In this document: positions 8,918 to 19,061 of the stretch, piece after piece | Position numbering within the stretch: position 1 is the first letter of the stretch | How the letters are laid out: every line of letters begins with the position of its first letter | NCBI RefSeq assembly: GCF_902491285.1 | Contig: NZ_CABUHK010000003.1 | Span: 62,001-126,000, forward strand | Length of the DNA stretch: 64,000 nucleotides | Direction: 5' to 3' | Source of the DNA: an uncultured Bacteroides sp. | Lineage (GTDB): Bacteria; Bacteroidota; Bacteroidia; Bacteroidales; Bacteroidaceae | Translations under genes and position numbers: made by a program | Notes under the pieces: model-generated | Databases searched by the model: none | The model's input: the letters and a program-made list of their open reading frames with translations, nothing else | Told to the model about the DNA's origin: nothing

Positions 8918-10468
8918 ATGAATAAACCTGTAAACCTTTTGGTAGGTGGGCTGACTTTGTTTGCAGCACAGGGTTGCAAAGCCCCGAAACAAGTAACAGT
9001 ACAAGCTGAACATCCGAATATTATCTATGTATTTCCCGACCAATACCGTAACCAGGCGATGGGATTCTGGAATCAGGACGGATTCCGGGATAAAGTAAAC
9101 TTTCAGGGCGACCCTGTTCATACTCCTAATCTGGATGCATTTGCCCGCGAATCCATGGTATTGTCTTCTGCGCAGAGCAACTGCCCGCTGAGTAGTCCTC
9201 ATCGTGGAATGTTGTTGACCGGTATGTATCCCAACCGGAGCGGCGTGCCCTTGAACTGTAATTCTACACGTCCCATCAGCTCTTTGCGTGAAGATGCCGA
9301 ATGTATCGGTGATGTATTCAGTAAAGCTGGTTATGACTGTGCTTATTTCGGAAAACTTCATGCCGACTTCCCGACTCCGAATGACCCCGAACATCCGGGA
9401 CAATATGTAGAATCCAAACGTCCGGCATGGGATGCCTATACTCCGAAAGAACGTCGTCACGGATTTAACTACTGGTATTCTTACGGTACGTTTGATGAGC
9501 ATAAGAATCCCCACTATTGGGATACGGACGGTAAGAGACATGACCCGAAAGAATGGTCTCCTTTGCACGAGTCGGGTAAGGTGGTTTCATATTTGAAAAA
9601 TGAAGGTAACGTGCGCGATACGAAGAAACCTTTCTTTATCATGGTAGGAATGAACCCGCCTCATAGTCCGTATCGTTCTTTGGATGATTGTGAAGAACAG
9701 GATTTCAACCTTTACAAGAATAAGCCTTTGGATAGCCTGCTGGTTCGTCCGAATGTAGACCTGAAGATGGAAAAGGCGGAATCTGCCCGCTATTATTTTG
9801 CTTCCGTAACGGGGGTTGACCGTGCTTTTGGGCAGATTCTGGAAACGCTGAAAGAACTGGGACTGGATAAGAATACGGTTGTCATCTTCGCTTCCGACCA
9901 TGGTGAAACGATGTGTAGCCAACGCACCGACGACCCGAAGAACTCGCCTTACTCCGAATCAATGAATATTCCGTTTATTGTGCGTTTCCCGGGTAAGATT
10001 CAACCGAGAGTAGACGACTTGTTGCTTTCATCACCGGATATTATGCCTACTGTGTTGGGCTTGTGCGGATTGGGTGATTCTATTCCTGCAGAAGTGCAAG
10101 GTCGTAACTTTGCCCCTCTCTTCTTCGATGAAAAGGCGGAAATTGTACGTCCGACGGGTGCATTGTATATTCAGAACTTGGACGGTGAAAAGGACGAAAA
10201 CGGTTTGGTACAGACTTATTTCCCTTCTTCGAGAGGTATCAAGACGGCACAATATACATTGGCTTTATATATTGACCGTAATACGAAACAGTTAAAGAAA
10301 AGTCTTCTGTTTGATGACTTGAACGATCCTTATCAGTTGCACAATCTCCCTTTGGAAGAAAATAAGGAAGTAGTGGAGCAACTCTATCGTGAAATGGGAG
10401 CCATGCTGAAGGAAATTAACGATCCTTGGTATACGGAAAAGATTCTGTCGGACAGGATTTCGTATTAA
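8918..10468 (+). CDS. Serine-type sulfatase (glycosaminoglycan 4-O-sulfatase-like), lipoprotein
   Basis: A 516-residue S1-family sulfatase. I chose the ATG at 8918 over 8870 because it places a normal lipoprotein signal, with lipobox AAQGC (Cys20), at the N-terminus. The catalytic motif is SSPHRGMLLTG, so the residue converted to formylglycine is Ser92 rather than Cys. That is the type matured by the radical-SAM anaerobic maturase and, as I recall, the only type in B. thetaiotaomicron. Metal ligands are suggested by FPDQ near residue 40 and ASDHGE further on. Position between GH88 and PL8 suggests orthology to BT3349, reported as an endo-acting chondroitin 4-O-sulfatase; that activity is inference here. 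It would desulfate chondroitin/dermatan chains or oligosaccharides outside the cytoplasm. Confidence 0.9.
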   Translation: MNKPVNLLVGGLTLFAAQGCKAPKQVTVQAEHPNIIYVFPDQYRNQAMGFWNQDGFRDKVNFQGDPVHTPNLDAFARESMVLSSAQSNCPLSSPHRGMLLTGMYPNRSGVPLNCNSTRPISSLREDAECIGDVFSKAGYDCAYFGKLHADFPTPNDPEHPGQYVESKRPAWDAYTPKERRHGFNYWYSYGTFDEHKNPHYWDTDGKRHDPKEWSPLHESGKVVSYLKNEGNVRDTKKPFFIMVGMNPPHSPYRSLDDCEEQDFNLYKNKPLDSLLVRPNVDLKMEKAESARYYFASVTGVDRAFGQILETLKELGLDKNTVVIFASDHGETMCSQRTDDPKNSPYSESMNIPFIVRFPGKIQPRVDDLLLSSPDIMPTVLGLCGLGDSIPAEVQGRNFAPLFFDEKAEIVRPTGALYIQNLDGEKDENGLVQTYFPSSRGIKTAQYTLALYIDRNTKQLKKSLLFDDLNDPYQLHNLPLEENKEVVEQLYREMGAMLKEINDPWYTEKILSDRISY

Positions 10469-10509
10469 TTGGAACCTACATAGTTAAATGAAAATTAATA
10501 TGCGATTGA

Positions 10510-13371
10510 ATGAAAAATGCTTGTTTTATCATACTATTATTGCTTGGAAGCATTTCCTCTGCTTTTGCTCAATTCATTGGCTTTGAGGAGGAAGTGCCCG
10601 AAGCGTTCACAGTTTCCGGAAAAGGAGAAGTGAAGACATCTTCTCTCTTTTATAAGGAAGGAGAAAGCAGTTTGGAATGGGACTTTCAGCCCGGTTCTGC
10701 TTTGAATGTTCAAGTTTCCCCTTTATCGCTCAATGCGAAGAAAGAGAAGTTGTTTGGCATTACTTTGTGGATTTATAATGAGAAACCACAGCAGGATTCT
10801 ATCCGTTTCGAGTTTCTGAATAAGGCGGGCGAAGTCTCTTATTGGTTCTCTTATCATTTGCAGGCAGCCGGTTGGCGTGCGTGCTGGATTTCTTTCGAGT
10901 ATATGGAAGGAGAGAAGAAAGATAAGAATATCGTTGCTTATCGGTTGGTTGCTCCACAACGAAAAGGGCGTATTTTTCTTGACCGTCTGACATTTCCCGA
11001 GAAGAAGATGAATCTTCGTACTACTCCCGACCAACAGTTGCCGGCCAATAACGGTTTGTCCAATCGTGACCTCTGGCACTGGTGTCTCGTATGGAAATGG
11101 GAACAGCAATCATATGATATCCCGTTGGCATCCAAGTTGACCAGTCAGCAAAAGAAAGAGCTGAAGACCATCGAACAACGTCTGACTGACTTTTTAGAGG
11201 TGAAAAAAGCACCACAAGGACAGATTAACGCTGCCTATAAGACATTTGAGAAAGCCGGTATTACTCCGTCCGCCGCTGGTACGGGGTTTATTGGGGCACC
11301 TATCGTTGCTCCTGACGAGTTGAATAGAAAAAAGGGGGAGATGTCATGGAATGATATTGAAACCATGCTTTCCGGCTTTGCCTATGATATGTATTACAAT
11401 CAGAATGAGACGTCGAAGAAGAATTACTTCACTGTGTTCGACTATGCCATTGACCAGGGATTTGCATTTGGTAGTGGTATGGGAACGAATCATCATTATG
11501 GCTATCAGATTCGTAAGATATATACCACTGCCTGGCTGATACGTGATGCGATTTATAAACATCCTCATCGGGATGCTTATCTGTCTACGTTGCGTTTTTG
11601 GGCGGCTTTGCAAGAAACTCGCCAGCCATGCTCTCCCTCACGTGATGAGTTGCTGGATTCATGGCATACGTTATTGATGGCGAAGTTCGTCTCCGCTATG
11701 ATGTTTCCTGATGCAAGAGAACAGGAGCAGGCTTTGAGCGGTTTGTCCCGTTGGCTGTCTTCTTCCTTGCGTTATACGCCCGGAACGATTGGCGGTATAA
11801 AAGTGGACGGCACTACTTTCCATCACGGCGGTTTCTATCCGGGATATACTACCGGAGTACTGGCTACAGTAGGACAATTTATCGCTTTCACTAATGGAAC
11901 GGGGTTTGAACTGACAGAAGATGCCCGTCAACATATGAAGTCGGCCTTTATTGCTATGCGCAATTATTGCAATCTTTATGAGTGGGGCATCGGCATCAGC
12001 GGTCGTCATCCTTTTGGTGGAAAAATGGGAAGTGACGATATAGAAGCGTTTGCCAACATTGCTTTGTCCGGCGACTTGTCCGGTCAGGGAAATACATTTG
12101 ACCGTGGACTGGCTGCTGATTATTTGCGTCTCGTGCGTAACGAAGATACTCCGAATGCGCGTTTCTTTAAAAAAGAAGGTATCAAGCCTGCGCAGGCTCC
12201 GCAAGGATTCTTTGTTTATAATTATGGTTCGGCTGGTATTTTCCGCCGTGCGGATTGGATGGTGACGCTGAAAGGATATACGACCGATGTGTGGGGGGCT
12301 GAAATCTATACAAAAGATAACCGTTACGGACGTTATCAAAGCTATGGTTCGGTGCAGATTATGGGTAAGGGAAATCCCGTATCACGTGCCGGAAGCGGTT
12401 TTGTGCAGGAAGGATGGGATTGGAACCGTTTACCGGGTACAACGACTATTCATCTGCCTTTCGAGTTGCTGGATAGTCCGCTGAAAGGTACTACCATGGC
12501 TCATTCCAAGGAGAACTTCTCCGGTAGCAGTTCCTTGAATGGCACGAATGGCATGTTTGCCATGAAGTTAATGGAGCGTAATTTAGAGAACTTCACTCCT
12601 GATTTTGTAGCCCGTAAATCTGTATTTTGTTTTGATAACCGGATGATTTGCTTGGGAACGGGTATAACAAACAGTAATGCGGATTATCCTACGGAAACGA
12701 CTCTTTTCCAGACAAAATACAATGGAGTGGATTCTAAAGTAGGAGAGGATAACTATTGGTTGCATGATGGTTATGATAATTATTATCATGTCGTGGACGG
12801 AACGGTTCGTTCGCAGGTGGCGGAACAGGAGTCACGCCATGAAAAGACCCGTGCGGTGACCAAAGGAAAATTCTCCTCGGCTTGGATAGAACATGGTAAA
12901 GCTCCGAAGAATGGAACATATGAGTATATGGTGCTGATACAACCGTCTGCTTCTGATTTGGAAGAAGTGCGTAAAACTCCCGTGTATGAGGTCTTGCAAC
13001 GCGACCGGACAGCTCATGTGGTTTATGATAAAAAAACGGGTATTACGGCATACGCTGCTTTTGAAACTTACCAACCCGATGATGACAAACTGATTGCCGC
13101 TATTCCTGCGGAAACGATGGTTATGTATATGAAGGAATCGGATAAAGGTGTCCGTTTGAGTGTCTGTGACCCTAATTTGAATATCAAAGAGAAGGCTTAT
13201 ACGACGAAAGAACCGAGCCGTCCTATCTGTAAGGAAATACGCCTGAAGGGACACTGGACATTGACGGCTCCGATGGAAAATGTTCAGTTGGAGCAACAGG
13301 GAGAGAATGCCGTATTAATGGTGACCTGCCAACATGGACAACCTGTTGAAATGCTCCTGAATAAGAAGTGA
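10510..13371 (+). CDS. PL8 polysaccharide lyase (chondroitin/hyaluronan lyase)
   Basis: A 953-residue secreted lyase, close to the length of chondroitinase ABC-type enzymes. The signal peptide ends SSAFAQ (about 21). The N-terminal ~170 residues form a beta-sandwich carbohydrate-binding-like domain, then the alpha/alpha toroid, then the large beta-sandwich domains. The catalytic core is visible: TFHHGGFYPGY supplies His439 and Tyr446 with the 7-residue spacing of His501/Tyr508 in chondroitinase ABC I, and GISGRHP supplies Arg499. It cleaves uronic-acid-containing glycosaminoglycans by beta-elimination, making the unsaturated ends that the GH88 enzyme removes. It follows the sulfatase by 41 bases and probably shares its transcript. 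A strong terminator follows at 13440. Confidence 0.92.
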   Translation: MKNACFIILLLLGSISSAFAQFIGFEEEVPEAFTVSGKGEVKTSSLFYKEGESSLEWDFQPGSALNVQVSPLSLNAKKEKLFGITLWIYNEKPQQDSIRFEFLNKAGEVSYWFSYHLQAAGWRACWISFEYMEGEKKDKNIVAYRLVAPQRKGRIFLDRLTFPEKKMNLRTTPDQQLPANNGLSNRDLWHWCLVWKWEQQSYDIPLASKLTSQQKKELKTIEQRLTDFLEVKKAPQGQINAAYKTFEKAGITPSAAGTGFIGAPIVAPDELNRKKGEMSWNDIETMLSGFAYDMYYNQNETSKKNYFTVFDYAIDQGFAFGSGMGTNHHYGYQIRKIYTTAWLIRDAIYKHPHRDAYLSTLRFWAALQETRQPCSPSRDELLDSWHTLLMAKFVSAMMFPDAREQEQALSGLSRWLSSSLRYTPGTIGGIKVDGTTFHHGGFYPGYTTGVLATVGQFIAFTNGTGFELTEDARQHMKSAFIAMRNYCNLYEWGIGISGRHPFGGKMGSDDIEAFANIALSGDLSGQGNTFDRGLAADYLRLVRNEDTPNARFFKKEGIKPAQAPQGFFVYNYGSAGIFRRADWMVTLKGYTTDVWGAEIYTKDNRYGRYQSYGSVQIMGKGNPVSRAGSGFVQEGWDWNRLPGTTTIHLPFELLDSPLKGTTMAHSKENFSGSSSLNGTNGMFAMKLMERNLENFTPDFVARKSVFCFDNRMICLGTGITNSNADYPTETTLFQTKYNGVDSKVGEDNYWLHDGYDNYYHVVDGTVRSQVAEQESRHEKTRAVTKGKFSSAWIEHGKAPKNGTYEYMVLIQPSASDLEEVRKTPVYEVLQRDRTAHVVYDKKTGITAYAAFETYQPDDDKLIAAIPAETMVMYMKESDKGVRLSVCDPNLNIKEKAYTTKEPSRPICKEIRLKGHWTLTAPMENVQLEQQGENAVLMVTCQHGQPVEMLLNKK

Positions 13372-13439
13372 TTAGTGAATATAAAAGAGAAACTATTTTT
13401 AAAGGGTATTAGTTTACTGTATGTTTCTATGAAAAAAGA

Positions 13440-13478
13440 GAAGACCGGTTCGTGATGAGCCGGTCTTCTTTATTTTTT
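13440..13478. terminator. Rho-independent terminator between PL8 and cysS
   Basis: GAAGACCGG (13440-13448) pairs perfectly with CCGGTCTTC (13460-13468) around an 11-base loop, followed by a T-rich run (TTTATTTTTT). It lies between convergent genes, with A-runs on the other side, so it may work in both directions. Confidence 0.85.
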
Positions 13479-13510
13479 AGTCTGCACTGTAAAGTGCACT
13501 ATTACTCGTC

Positions 13511-14992
13511 TTATTTATTCAGTCTCCATTCGAAACCGTTTTTCGTATCTTTAACCTCAAACCCGAGTGCAGTCAATGTATTGCGGATTTCATCGGAAGT
13601 AGCCCAGTCTTTATTGGCTTTTGCTTTCATACGCTGTTCCAGCAGCATATCTACCACCTTGCCGTAAGCAGCTTCACGTCCGTCGGAAGACCCTTTTTCC
13701 TCTTTCAGCCCCATGATGTCGAAACTGAACAGATGAAACGTTTCTTTCAATTCTTTCAGGGCTTCGGCAGAAATCGTAGCATTTCCGGCGATGATATTGT
13801 TAATGATACGTGCGCCTTCGAAAAGCTGTGCGATGACGATAGGGGTATTCAGGTCATCGTTCATTGCTTCATAACATTTGGTACGCAGCTCTTTTACATT
13901 AATACCTTCTGAAGTTGCTGTCGCAGGAGTTATCTTTTCCAATGCGTCAATGGCTTCCATCAGACGTTGCAGCCCCTTTTCCGATGCTTGCAATGCTTCA
14001 TTGCTGAAGTCAACCGTGCTGCGGTAATGAGCTTGCAGGATGAAGAAACGGATGGTCATCGGCGTGTAGGCTTGTGCCAATAACTTATGAGTACCGTTGA
14101 AGAATTCGTCCAGCGTAATGAAGTTGCCGAGTGATTTCCCCATCTTTGTACCGTTGATGGTTATCATGTTGTTGTGCATCCAGTAGTGAACCATGTCGTC
14201 ACCTTGTGAGGCTACCGATTGTGCGATTTCACATTCGTGGTGCGGGAAAATCAAGTCCATTCCTCCACCGTGGATGTCGAAGTGTTCGCCCAGATACTTG
14301 CGTCCCATAGCGGTACATTCGGCGTGCCATCCGGGGAAACCGTCGCTCCACGGAGACGGCCAGCGCATGATATGTTCCGGTTGTGCCTTTTTCCAAAGAG
14401 CGAAGTCGGCAGGATTACGCTTTTCGCTTTGTCCGTCAAGGTCGCGGGTGGTATTCAGCACATCGTCCAGATTGCGTCCGGACAGTTTACCGTAGTGATG
14501 GTCTTTATTATATTTGGCTACATCGAAGTAGACGGAGCCTTCGCTTTCGTAAGCGTATCCGGCATCCAGAATCTTCTGTACCAGTTGGATTTGTTCGATG
14601 ATATGGCCCGATGCGTGCGGCTCGATGCTCGGAGAAAGCACATTGAGCGCTTCCATTGCTTTATGGTAGCGGTTCAGGTAATACTGAACGACTTCCATCG
14701 GCTCCAGTTCTTCCAGGCGGGCTTTCTTGGCAATTTTATCTTCTCCTTCGTCAGCATCATGTTCTAAATGGCCAACGTCGGTAATATTGCGTACATAACG
14801 TACTTTATATCCTAGATGAGTGAGATAGCGGAAGAGTACGTCAAAGGTTATGGCTGGACGGGCGTGTCCCAAATGTGCATCACCGTAAACAGTCGGCCCG
14901 CACACATACATACCTACATGAGGTGTGTGGAGCGGTACGAATAACTCTTTCTTTCTATCTAACGTGTTGTAAATGGTAAGTTGATGTTCCAT
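13511..14992 (-). CDS. cysS: Cysteinyl-tRNA synthetase
   Basis: A 493-residue class I aminoacyl-tRNA synthetase that charges tRNA-Cys in the cytoplasm. The HIGH-type motif is HLGH (40-43), the KMSKS-type motif is KMGKS (283-287), and zinc ligands match the family: Cys31 in YVCGPTVY, Cys226, His251 and Glu255. The C-terminal anticodon-binding helical domain is complete. A TAACTTTG promoter box lies about 30 bases upstream. Single-gene unit, essential housekeeping function. Confidence 0.97.
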   Translation of the reverse strand: MEHQLTIYNTLDRKKELFVPLHTPHVGMYVCGPTVYGDAHLGHARPAITFDVLFRYLTHLGYKVRYVRNITDVGHLEHDADEGEDKIAKKARLEELEPMEVVQYYLNRYHKAMEALNVLSPSIEPHASGHIIEQIQLVQKILDAGYAYESEGSVYFDVAKYNKDHHYGKLSGRNLDDVLNTTRDLDGQSEKRNPADFALWKKAQPEHIMRWPSPWSDGFPGWHAECTAMGRKYLGEHFDIHGGGMDLIFPHHECEIAQSVASQGDDMVHYWMHNNMITINGTKMGKSLGNFITLDEFFNGTHKLLAQAYTPMTIRFFILQAHYRSTVDFSNEALQASEKGLQRLMEAIDALEKITPATATSEGINVKELRTKCYEAMNDDLNTPIVIAQLFEGARIINNIIAGNATISAEALKELKETFHLFSFDIMGLKEEKGSSDGREAAYGKVVDMLLEQRMKAKANKDWATSDEIRNTLTALGFEVKDTKNGFEWRLNK

Positions 14993-15021
14993 AACATTTT
15001 ATATTTGTTCTATTGGAACTG

Positions 15022-15029
15022 CAAAGTTA
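15022..15029 (-). promoter_or_regulatory. Candidate -7 box TAACTTTG for cysS
   Basis: The minus strand reads TAACTTTGCAG, matching TAnnTTTG, 30 bases before the cysS ATG. Confidence 0.55.
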
Positions 15030-15051
15030 GTATAAAATCTGAATATGCGCC

Positions 15052-15864
15052 CTATTGTTGATAGAGAAACTTGTCAATAGCTTCGGCCACACCGTCTTCC
15101 TCATTGCTTGAAGTGATATAATCCGCCGCTTTTTTCACCGGTTCCTGTGCATTGCCCATGGCAATGCCTAGTCCTGCAAACTTTATCATGGACAGGTCGT
15201 TGTAACCGTCGCCTATTGCTATGACTTCTTCGCGTTCTATTCCTGTCTCTTTTAATAAAACGCCAAGAGACAGAGCTTTGTCGATTCCCTGCGGGACTAA
15301 TTCGAGAAAATAAGGCTCTGAACGGAATACATTAATGCGTCCTTGCAACCGGAGACAAAGTTCGGCTTCCAGGGGAATGAGCTTGTCGGCATCTCCCACA
15401 ATCAGGCATTTGGCTACCGGAAGCGTGATGTCTGTCAGGAAATCGTTTGTTTCCCTGATTGCCATTTTATTAAGGAAAGCCTCTTTCTGCACATATGGGT
15501 CTTGGGAGTTCTCGGTAACGATTTCTGCTCCGTCGTAAGTTAGTATGCTGAGATGGTGGGTGCGGGCACATTCATAAAGTACCGGAATGACATCATTCGG
15601 CAATACATTTTCGTAAATCATTTCTTGTGTTTCCCAGTTGATGATTTCCCCTCCGTTATAGGACAGGATGAACCCGCCGAACTCATTCATACGCAGTTCA
15701 TTGGCAAGCGGTACAATGCCATAAGTAGGCCGTCCGGAAGCGAGTACCAGCCGGACACCTTGTTCTTGTACACGTATCAGCGTCTCCTTGTTGCGGGGAG
15801 TAATTTCTTTCTTGGAATTGGTGAGTGTGCCGTCAAGGTCGAGCACGATAAGTTTGTATTTCAT
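15052..15864 (-). CDS. Cof-type HAD-IIB hydrolase (sugar-phosphate/nucleotide phosphatase)
   Basis: A 270-residue haloacid dehalogenase superfamily phosphatase. The nucleophile motif LDLDGTL lies at residues 8-14 (Asp9 nucleophile, Asp11 acid/base), the Thr/Ser motif at LASGRP, the conserved Lys in the middle region, and the late metal motif is IGDGYNDLSMIKFAG. The type II cap lies between motifs 2 and 3, as in Cof proteins that dephosphorylate sugar phosphates, FMN or PLP. The exact substrate cannot be told. It has its own TATCTTTG promoter box just upstream. Confidence 0.88.
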   Translation of the reverse strand: MKYKLIVLDLDGTLTNSKKEITPRNKETLIRVQEQGVRLVLASGRPTYGIVPLANELRMNEFGGFILSYNGGEIINWETQEMIYENVLPNDVIPVLYECARTHHLSILTYDGAEIVTENSQDPYVQKEAFLNKMAIRETNDFLTDITLPVAKCLIVGDADKLIPLEAELCLRLQGRINVFRSEPYFLELVPQGIDKALSLGVLLKETGIEREEVIAIGDGYNDLSMIKFAGLGIAMGNAQEPVKKAADYITSSNEEDGVAEAIDKFLYQQ

Positions 15865-15882
15865 GTAGTGTCATTTTGTGTG

Positions 15883-15890
15883 CAAAGATA
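15883..15890 (-). promoter_or_regulatory. Candidate -7 box TATCTTTG for the HAD gene
   Basis: The minus strand reads TATCTTTGCAC 19 bases before the HAD ATG, giving a very short leader. Confidence 0.5.
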
Positions 15891-15958
15891 GGAGAAAAAT
15901 GTATTGCTGCAAGATGTGTGTAGGTAAAGATGTGACTTTTATACTTTCTGCCTGATTT

Positions 15959-18900
15959 TTATTTCAACAAATCCGCCCACTGTTCATTACTTAATGCAGG
16001 CAGTGCGTCACTGTCGGTGATGAATGTTTCCGCCAGTCTCCGCTTATCTTCCTGTAGCTGGAGGATTTTTTCCTCAATGCTGTTCTGTGTAATAAAGCGA
16101 TAAGCAATGACTTGTTTGTCCTGCCCGATGCGGTGTGCCCGGGCGATGGCTTGTGCTTCGGCGGCAGGGTTCCACCACGGGTCGATGATAAATACATAAT
16201 CGGCTTGTGTCAGGTTAAGACCTACTCCGCCGGCTTTCAAGGAAATAAGAAATGCCTGAACGTCATTTTGTTCGGTGAAATGGGCTATTTCTGAAGGACG
16301 GTTGTTGGTAGAGCCGGTCAGTAAGGCGTATTTCCAACCTTTTTGTCGGAATATCTCGGCCAGTATCTCCAGATGCTTGACAAACGATGAGAAAATGAGC
16401 ACTTTGTGTCCTTCGCTTCGCAGTGTGTCGAAGGTCTCGATGATTTGTTCCGTTTTTCCGGATACTCCGTTAAATTCCGGAAAGATAAGTTGCGGATGGC
16501 AAGCCAGTTGGCGGAGACGCAGGATACCGTTCAAGATGCTGAATGTATGGAATCTGTCTCTGCTCTCTGGTTGTTGGAGTAATATATTGCGCAGGCTGTT
16601 TTTCTCTTGTTCATACCATCCTTCCTGCTTTTCGGACATATCGCAATAGATTGTTTCTTCGGTGAGCGGAGGAAGTTCCGGGGCCACTTCGCTTTTGCTT
16701 CTTCGAAGGATAAACGGGGCGATTAACTGTTGCAGCCTTTTCTCCATGCGGATATTCCCTTGTCGGATCGGAATGATAAACTGTTTGTGGAAAGCACTTT
16801 CTTCTCCCAATAAGTCCGGTTGCAGGAAACGGAACTGTGCCCACAAATCTTTGAGTGAGTTCTCGATAGGCGTACCGGTAAGTGCGATCCGGTGTTTGCT
16901 TTGCAGTTGGATAACCGAACGGAATGTAAGTGAATCATTATTCTTGATATTCTGGCTCTCATCAAGTACGATGTATTCGAATGTGTAGGAGCGGAGCGTA
17001 TCTATATTGTTCCTCATCATTCCGTAAGTCGTGAATATCAGATGGAAACGTTTGAAGAACTTTTCCGGATGTCCTTTGGGAAACGTCGTACCGCTATTAT
17101 ATTCGGCTACCGAAAGAGTGGTGAAACGTTTGGCCTCTCTCCGCCAGTTGTGGAGTAGGGAAGTGGGGACAACAATCAGCGTGGCGGGTTTGCGGGAGTT
17201 TCTTCCATATTTCTGTCTGCGGTCTTCTTCTCTGGGTATATTTTTCTCCCTGATTTCCCGGGCGTCCGGCAGTAATTCATCTTCCGAAGAGAATGAGAAT
17301 AAGGAGAATTGTCCCTCGGCGTCTGCTGTCTGCTTTTGGGCAAGATGGTCGTCGGAAGTGGAAAGTGCTGCCGGAACCGTTTCTGAATGGTCGGCTGCTT
17401 CGGGAACGGCAGGCTTGTATATATACTGTAGGAGTGTCAGCGTCTGGAGTGTCTTTCCAAGTCCCATATCGTCTGCCAGGCATCCGCCGAATCCTAGCTT
17501 GTTCAACTGTACCATCCATGAGAATCCTTTCTGCTGATAGGGGCGTAGTTGCGCTTTCAGCCCTTGAGGAACGGCAATATTGCGTATCTCTTTTTTGAAA
17601 GTCAGGTATTTAGGACTGTTTTCTTCCAAGGCAGATTGTACGGCACCGACAAAAGTCGGTTTCAGGCGAATTCCGGTCTCTGTTTGAGTGCCCAGTTCCA
17701 ATAGGTTTCCGTATTTGCTGAACCATTCTTCCGGTAAGAGAATCATACGTCCGTCCGGCAGCAGAAACTCTCTCTTCTCTTCGAGGATATGCTTGCGGAA
17801 GCGTGAGAAGGGGATACGCAGATTACCGATGACTACGGTGATATGCAGTTCGAACCAGTCCGGTTCGTTATCACAACTTTGTTCAATATGAATCTCGTCC
17901 AGACAGTAAGGAATATTCCCCATATTTCCGGTCAGCAGGAAAGACTGTTGGAGCATTCTCCGATATTTGCCTATCCATTCGGTGATGGTCTTTTCGGGGG
18001 CATCGGGGGATAGCTTGAAGTGGACGTCACTGATTCGTTGCAATCCCGAATCGGTTAACAACCGGAGCTTTTCTTCTTCAGCAATGATATCCCGCTGGAA
18101 AAAGAAGATTTCACCGGAGTCTTTCCGGTAAATGATTTTCTTCATTTCGGTCACTGTATCAGGAGTGAACAACTGGTCGCCGTAACGGAAGCCGAGCCGC
18201 AACATCTGCTCGTCATAAATGGTAGCTTCAAGTGACAGGAGAGCCTCGCACGTATGTATTTCTTCAACGATGTTCAATCCTTGAGTCATAATTTCATGAT
18301 AGCGTGCTATCGGAATGACAATGTTGTCGATATATTTCTCGATCTGGGAGGCGGGGACACTAATCTTCTTTTTCTTGGTAAAAGGCAGGATGCGTGTACT
18401 CTCAATATGTGGGAAGAAGTATAGCTCCATTCCCAATAAAAGGATTGCCGGAGAGGAAGTCAGCACGATAACAGGTTTCTGCTCGCTTAAAGAAAGCGGT
18501 TGTCCGTCATAATAGCATTGCAATTGGTAACGGAAGTTAATTTCATCAGCAAGAAACGTAAAATGAATTTCCACATCGTGAGGATGGATATGATAGGCAT
18601 GATGGGCATATAGCAGTTTGCTGCCGGCTTGTTTCTGATAAAGAGGCAGGTTATGGTAACGTATCAATGTCAGCATCTCTTGCAACTTTTTCTCGATGAA
18701 TGGGCGGATATTGTTCTTGACCCGTTCCGGATCTTCGGATAGCTTGCGTAGAAAGCGGGATACTGCTTTCTCACGCGAATAGATTCCCATCAGATATTTT
18801 TCCGTGTAATGGGAAGCGATGTCGATAGCTTGCCGTTCCGCTTCGCTCATACGGCAGATTGCTTCGGGGGAAGCATGGAAGGCTTGCTCTATGAGTTGCC

Positions 18901-19009
18901 ATGTACCGTCGTCAGATTTCTCTGCACTGTAAGGAATCAGCAGTGTACCAAACGTAGGATGTTCGGCTAAAACGATGATAACTTGTCCGGTAGTTGCTTT
19001 CTCTTTCAT
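15959..19009 (-). CDS. SNF2-family DEAD/DEAH-type DNA translocase/helicase
   Basis: A 1016-residue Swi2/Snf2 ATPase of the bacterial RapA/HepA-like group. Residues 1-480 form the poorly conserved N-terminal region typical of bacterial SNF2 proteins. The ATPase core starts near LRPYQQKGFSW, with Walker A in DDMGLGKT (514-521), a DESQ Walker B, motif III LTGTPIEN, and in the C-terminal lobe DPWWNPAAEAQAIARAHRIGQ-type motifs V/VI. Between motifs I and Ia is an acidic, low-complexity insertion of roughly 80 residues (rich in Asp/Glu/Ser). Such enzymes remodel protein-DNA or RNA polymerase complexes; the specific role here is unknown. Its start is 52 bases from the divergent mnmA start and both share a compact promoter region. 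Confidence 0.92.
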   Translation of the reverse strand: MKEKATTGQVIIVLAEHPTFGTLLIPYSAEKSDDGTWQLIEQAFHASPEAICRMSEAERQAIDIASHYTEKYLMGIYSREKAVSRFLRKLSEDPERVKNNIRPFIEKKLQEMLTLIRYHNLPLYQKQAGSKLLYAHHAYHIHPHDVEIHFTFLADEINFRYQLQCYYDGQPLSLSEQKPVIVLTSSPAILLLGMELYFFPHIESTRILPFTKKKKISVPASQIEKYIDNIVIPIARYHEIMTQGLNIVEEIHTCEALLSLEATIYDEQMLRLGFRYGDQLFTPDTVTEMKKIIYRKDSGEIFFFQRDIIAEEEKLRLLTDSGLQRISDVHFKLSPDAPEKTITEWIGKYRRMLQQSFLLTGNMGNIPYCLDEIHIEQSCDNEPDWFELHITVVIGNLRIPFSRFRKHILEEKREFLLPDGRMILLPEEWFSKYGNLLELGTQTETGIRLKPTFVGAVQSALEENSPKYLTFKKEIRNIAVPQGLKAQLRPYQQKGFSWMVQLNKLGFGGCLADDMGLGKTLQTLTLLQYIYKPAVPEAADHSETVPAALSTSDDHLAQKQTADAEGQFSLFSFSSEDELLPDAREIREKNIPREEDRRQKYGRNSRKPATLIVVPTSLLHNWRREAKRFTTLSVAEYNSGTTFPKGHPEKFFKRFHLIFTTYGMMRNNIDTLRSYTFEYIVLDESQNIKNNDSLTFRSVIQLQSKHRIALTGTPIENSLKDLWAQFRFLQPDLLGEESAFHKQFIIPIRQGNIRMEKRLQQLIAPFILRRSKSEVAPELPPLTEETIYCDMSEKQEGWYEQEKNSLRNILLQQPESRDRFHTFSILNGILRLRQLACHPQLIFPEFNGVSGKTEQIIETFDTLRSEGHKVLIFSSFVKHLEILAEIFRQKGWKYALLTGSTNNRPSEIAHFTEQNDVQAFLISLKAGGVGLNLTQADYVFIIDPWWNPAAEAQAIARAHRIGQDKQVIAYRFITQNSIEEKILQLQEDKRRLAETFITDSDALPALSNEQWADLLK

Positions 19010-19029
19010 TCTCTCTGCACTTTAACCAA

Positions 19030-19037
19030 CAAAGATA
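19030..19037 (-). promoter_or_regulatory. Candidate -7 box TATCTTTG for the SNF2 gene
   Basis: The minus strand reads TATCTTTGTTGG 20 bases before the SNF2 ATG. It lies back to back with the mnmA box at 19050. Confidence 0.5.
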
Positions 19038-19049
19038 CGGGAAAATCCT

Positions 19050-19057
19050 TAATTTTG
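19050..19057 (+). promoter_or_regulatory. Candidate -7 box TAATTTTG, leaderless position for mnmA
   Basis: TAATTTTGCAGC ends its box only 4 bases before the first mnmA ATG (19062; a second ATG follows at 19065). If used, transcription would begin at or within a few bases of the start codon, giving a leaderless message. Confidence 0.5.
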
Positions 19058-19061
19058 CAGC

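Noticed and set aside
11671..12339. 222-codon antisense frame inside the PL8 gene
   Set aside because: Shadow of the lyase reading frame; no start context, promoter or family match.
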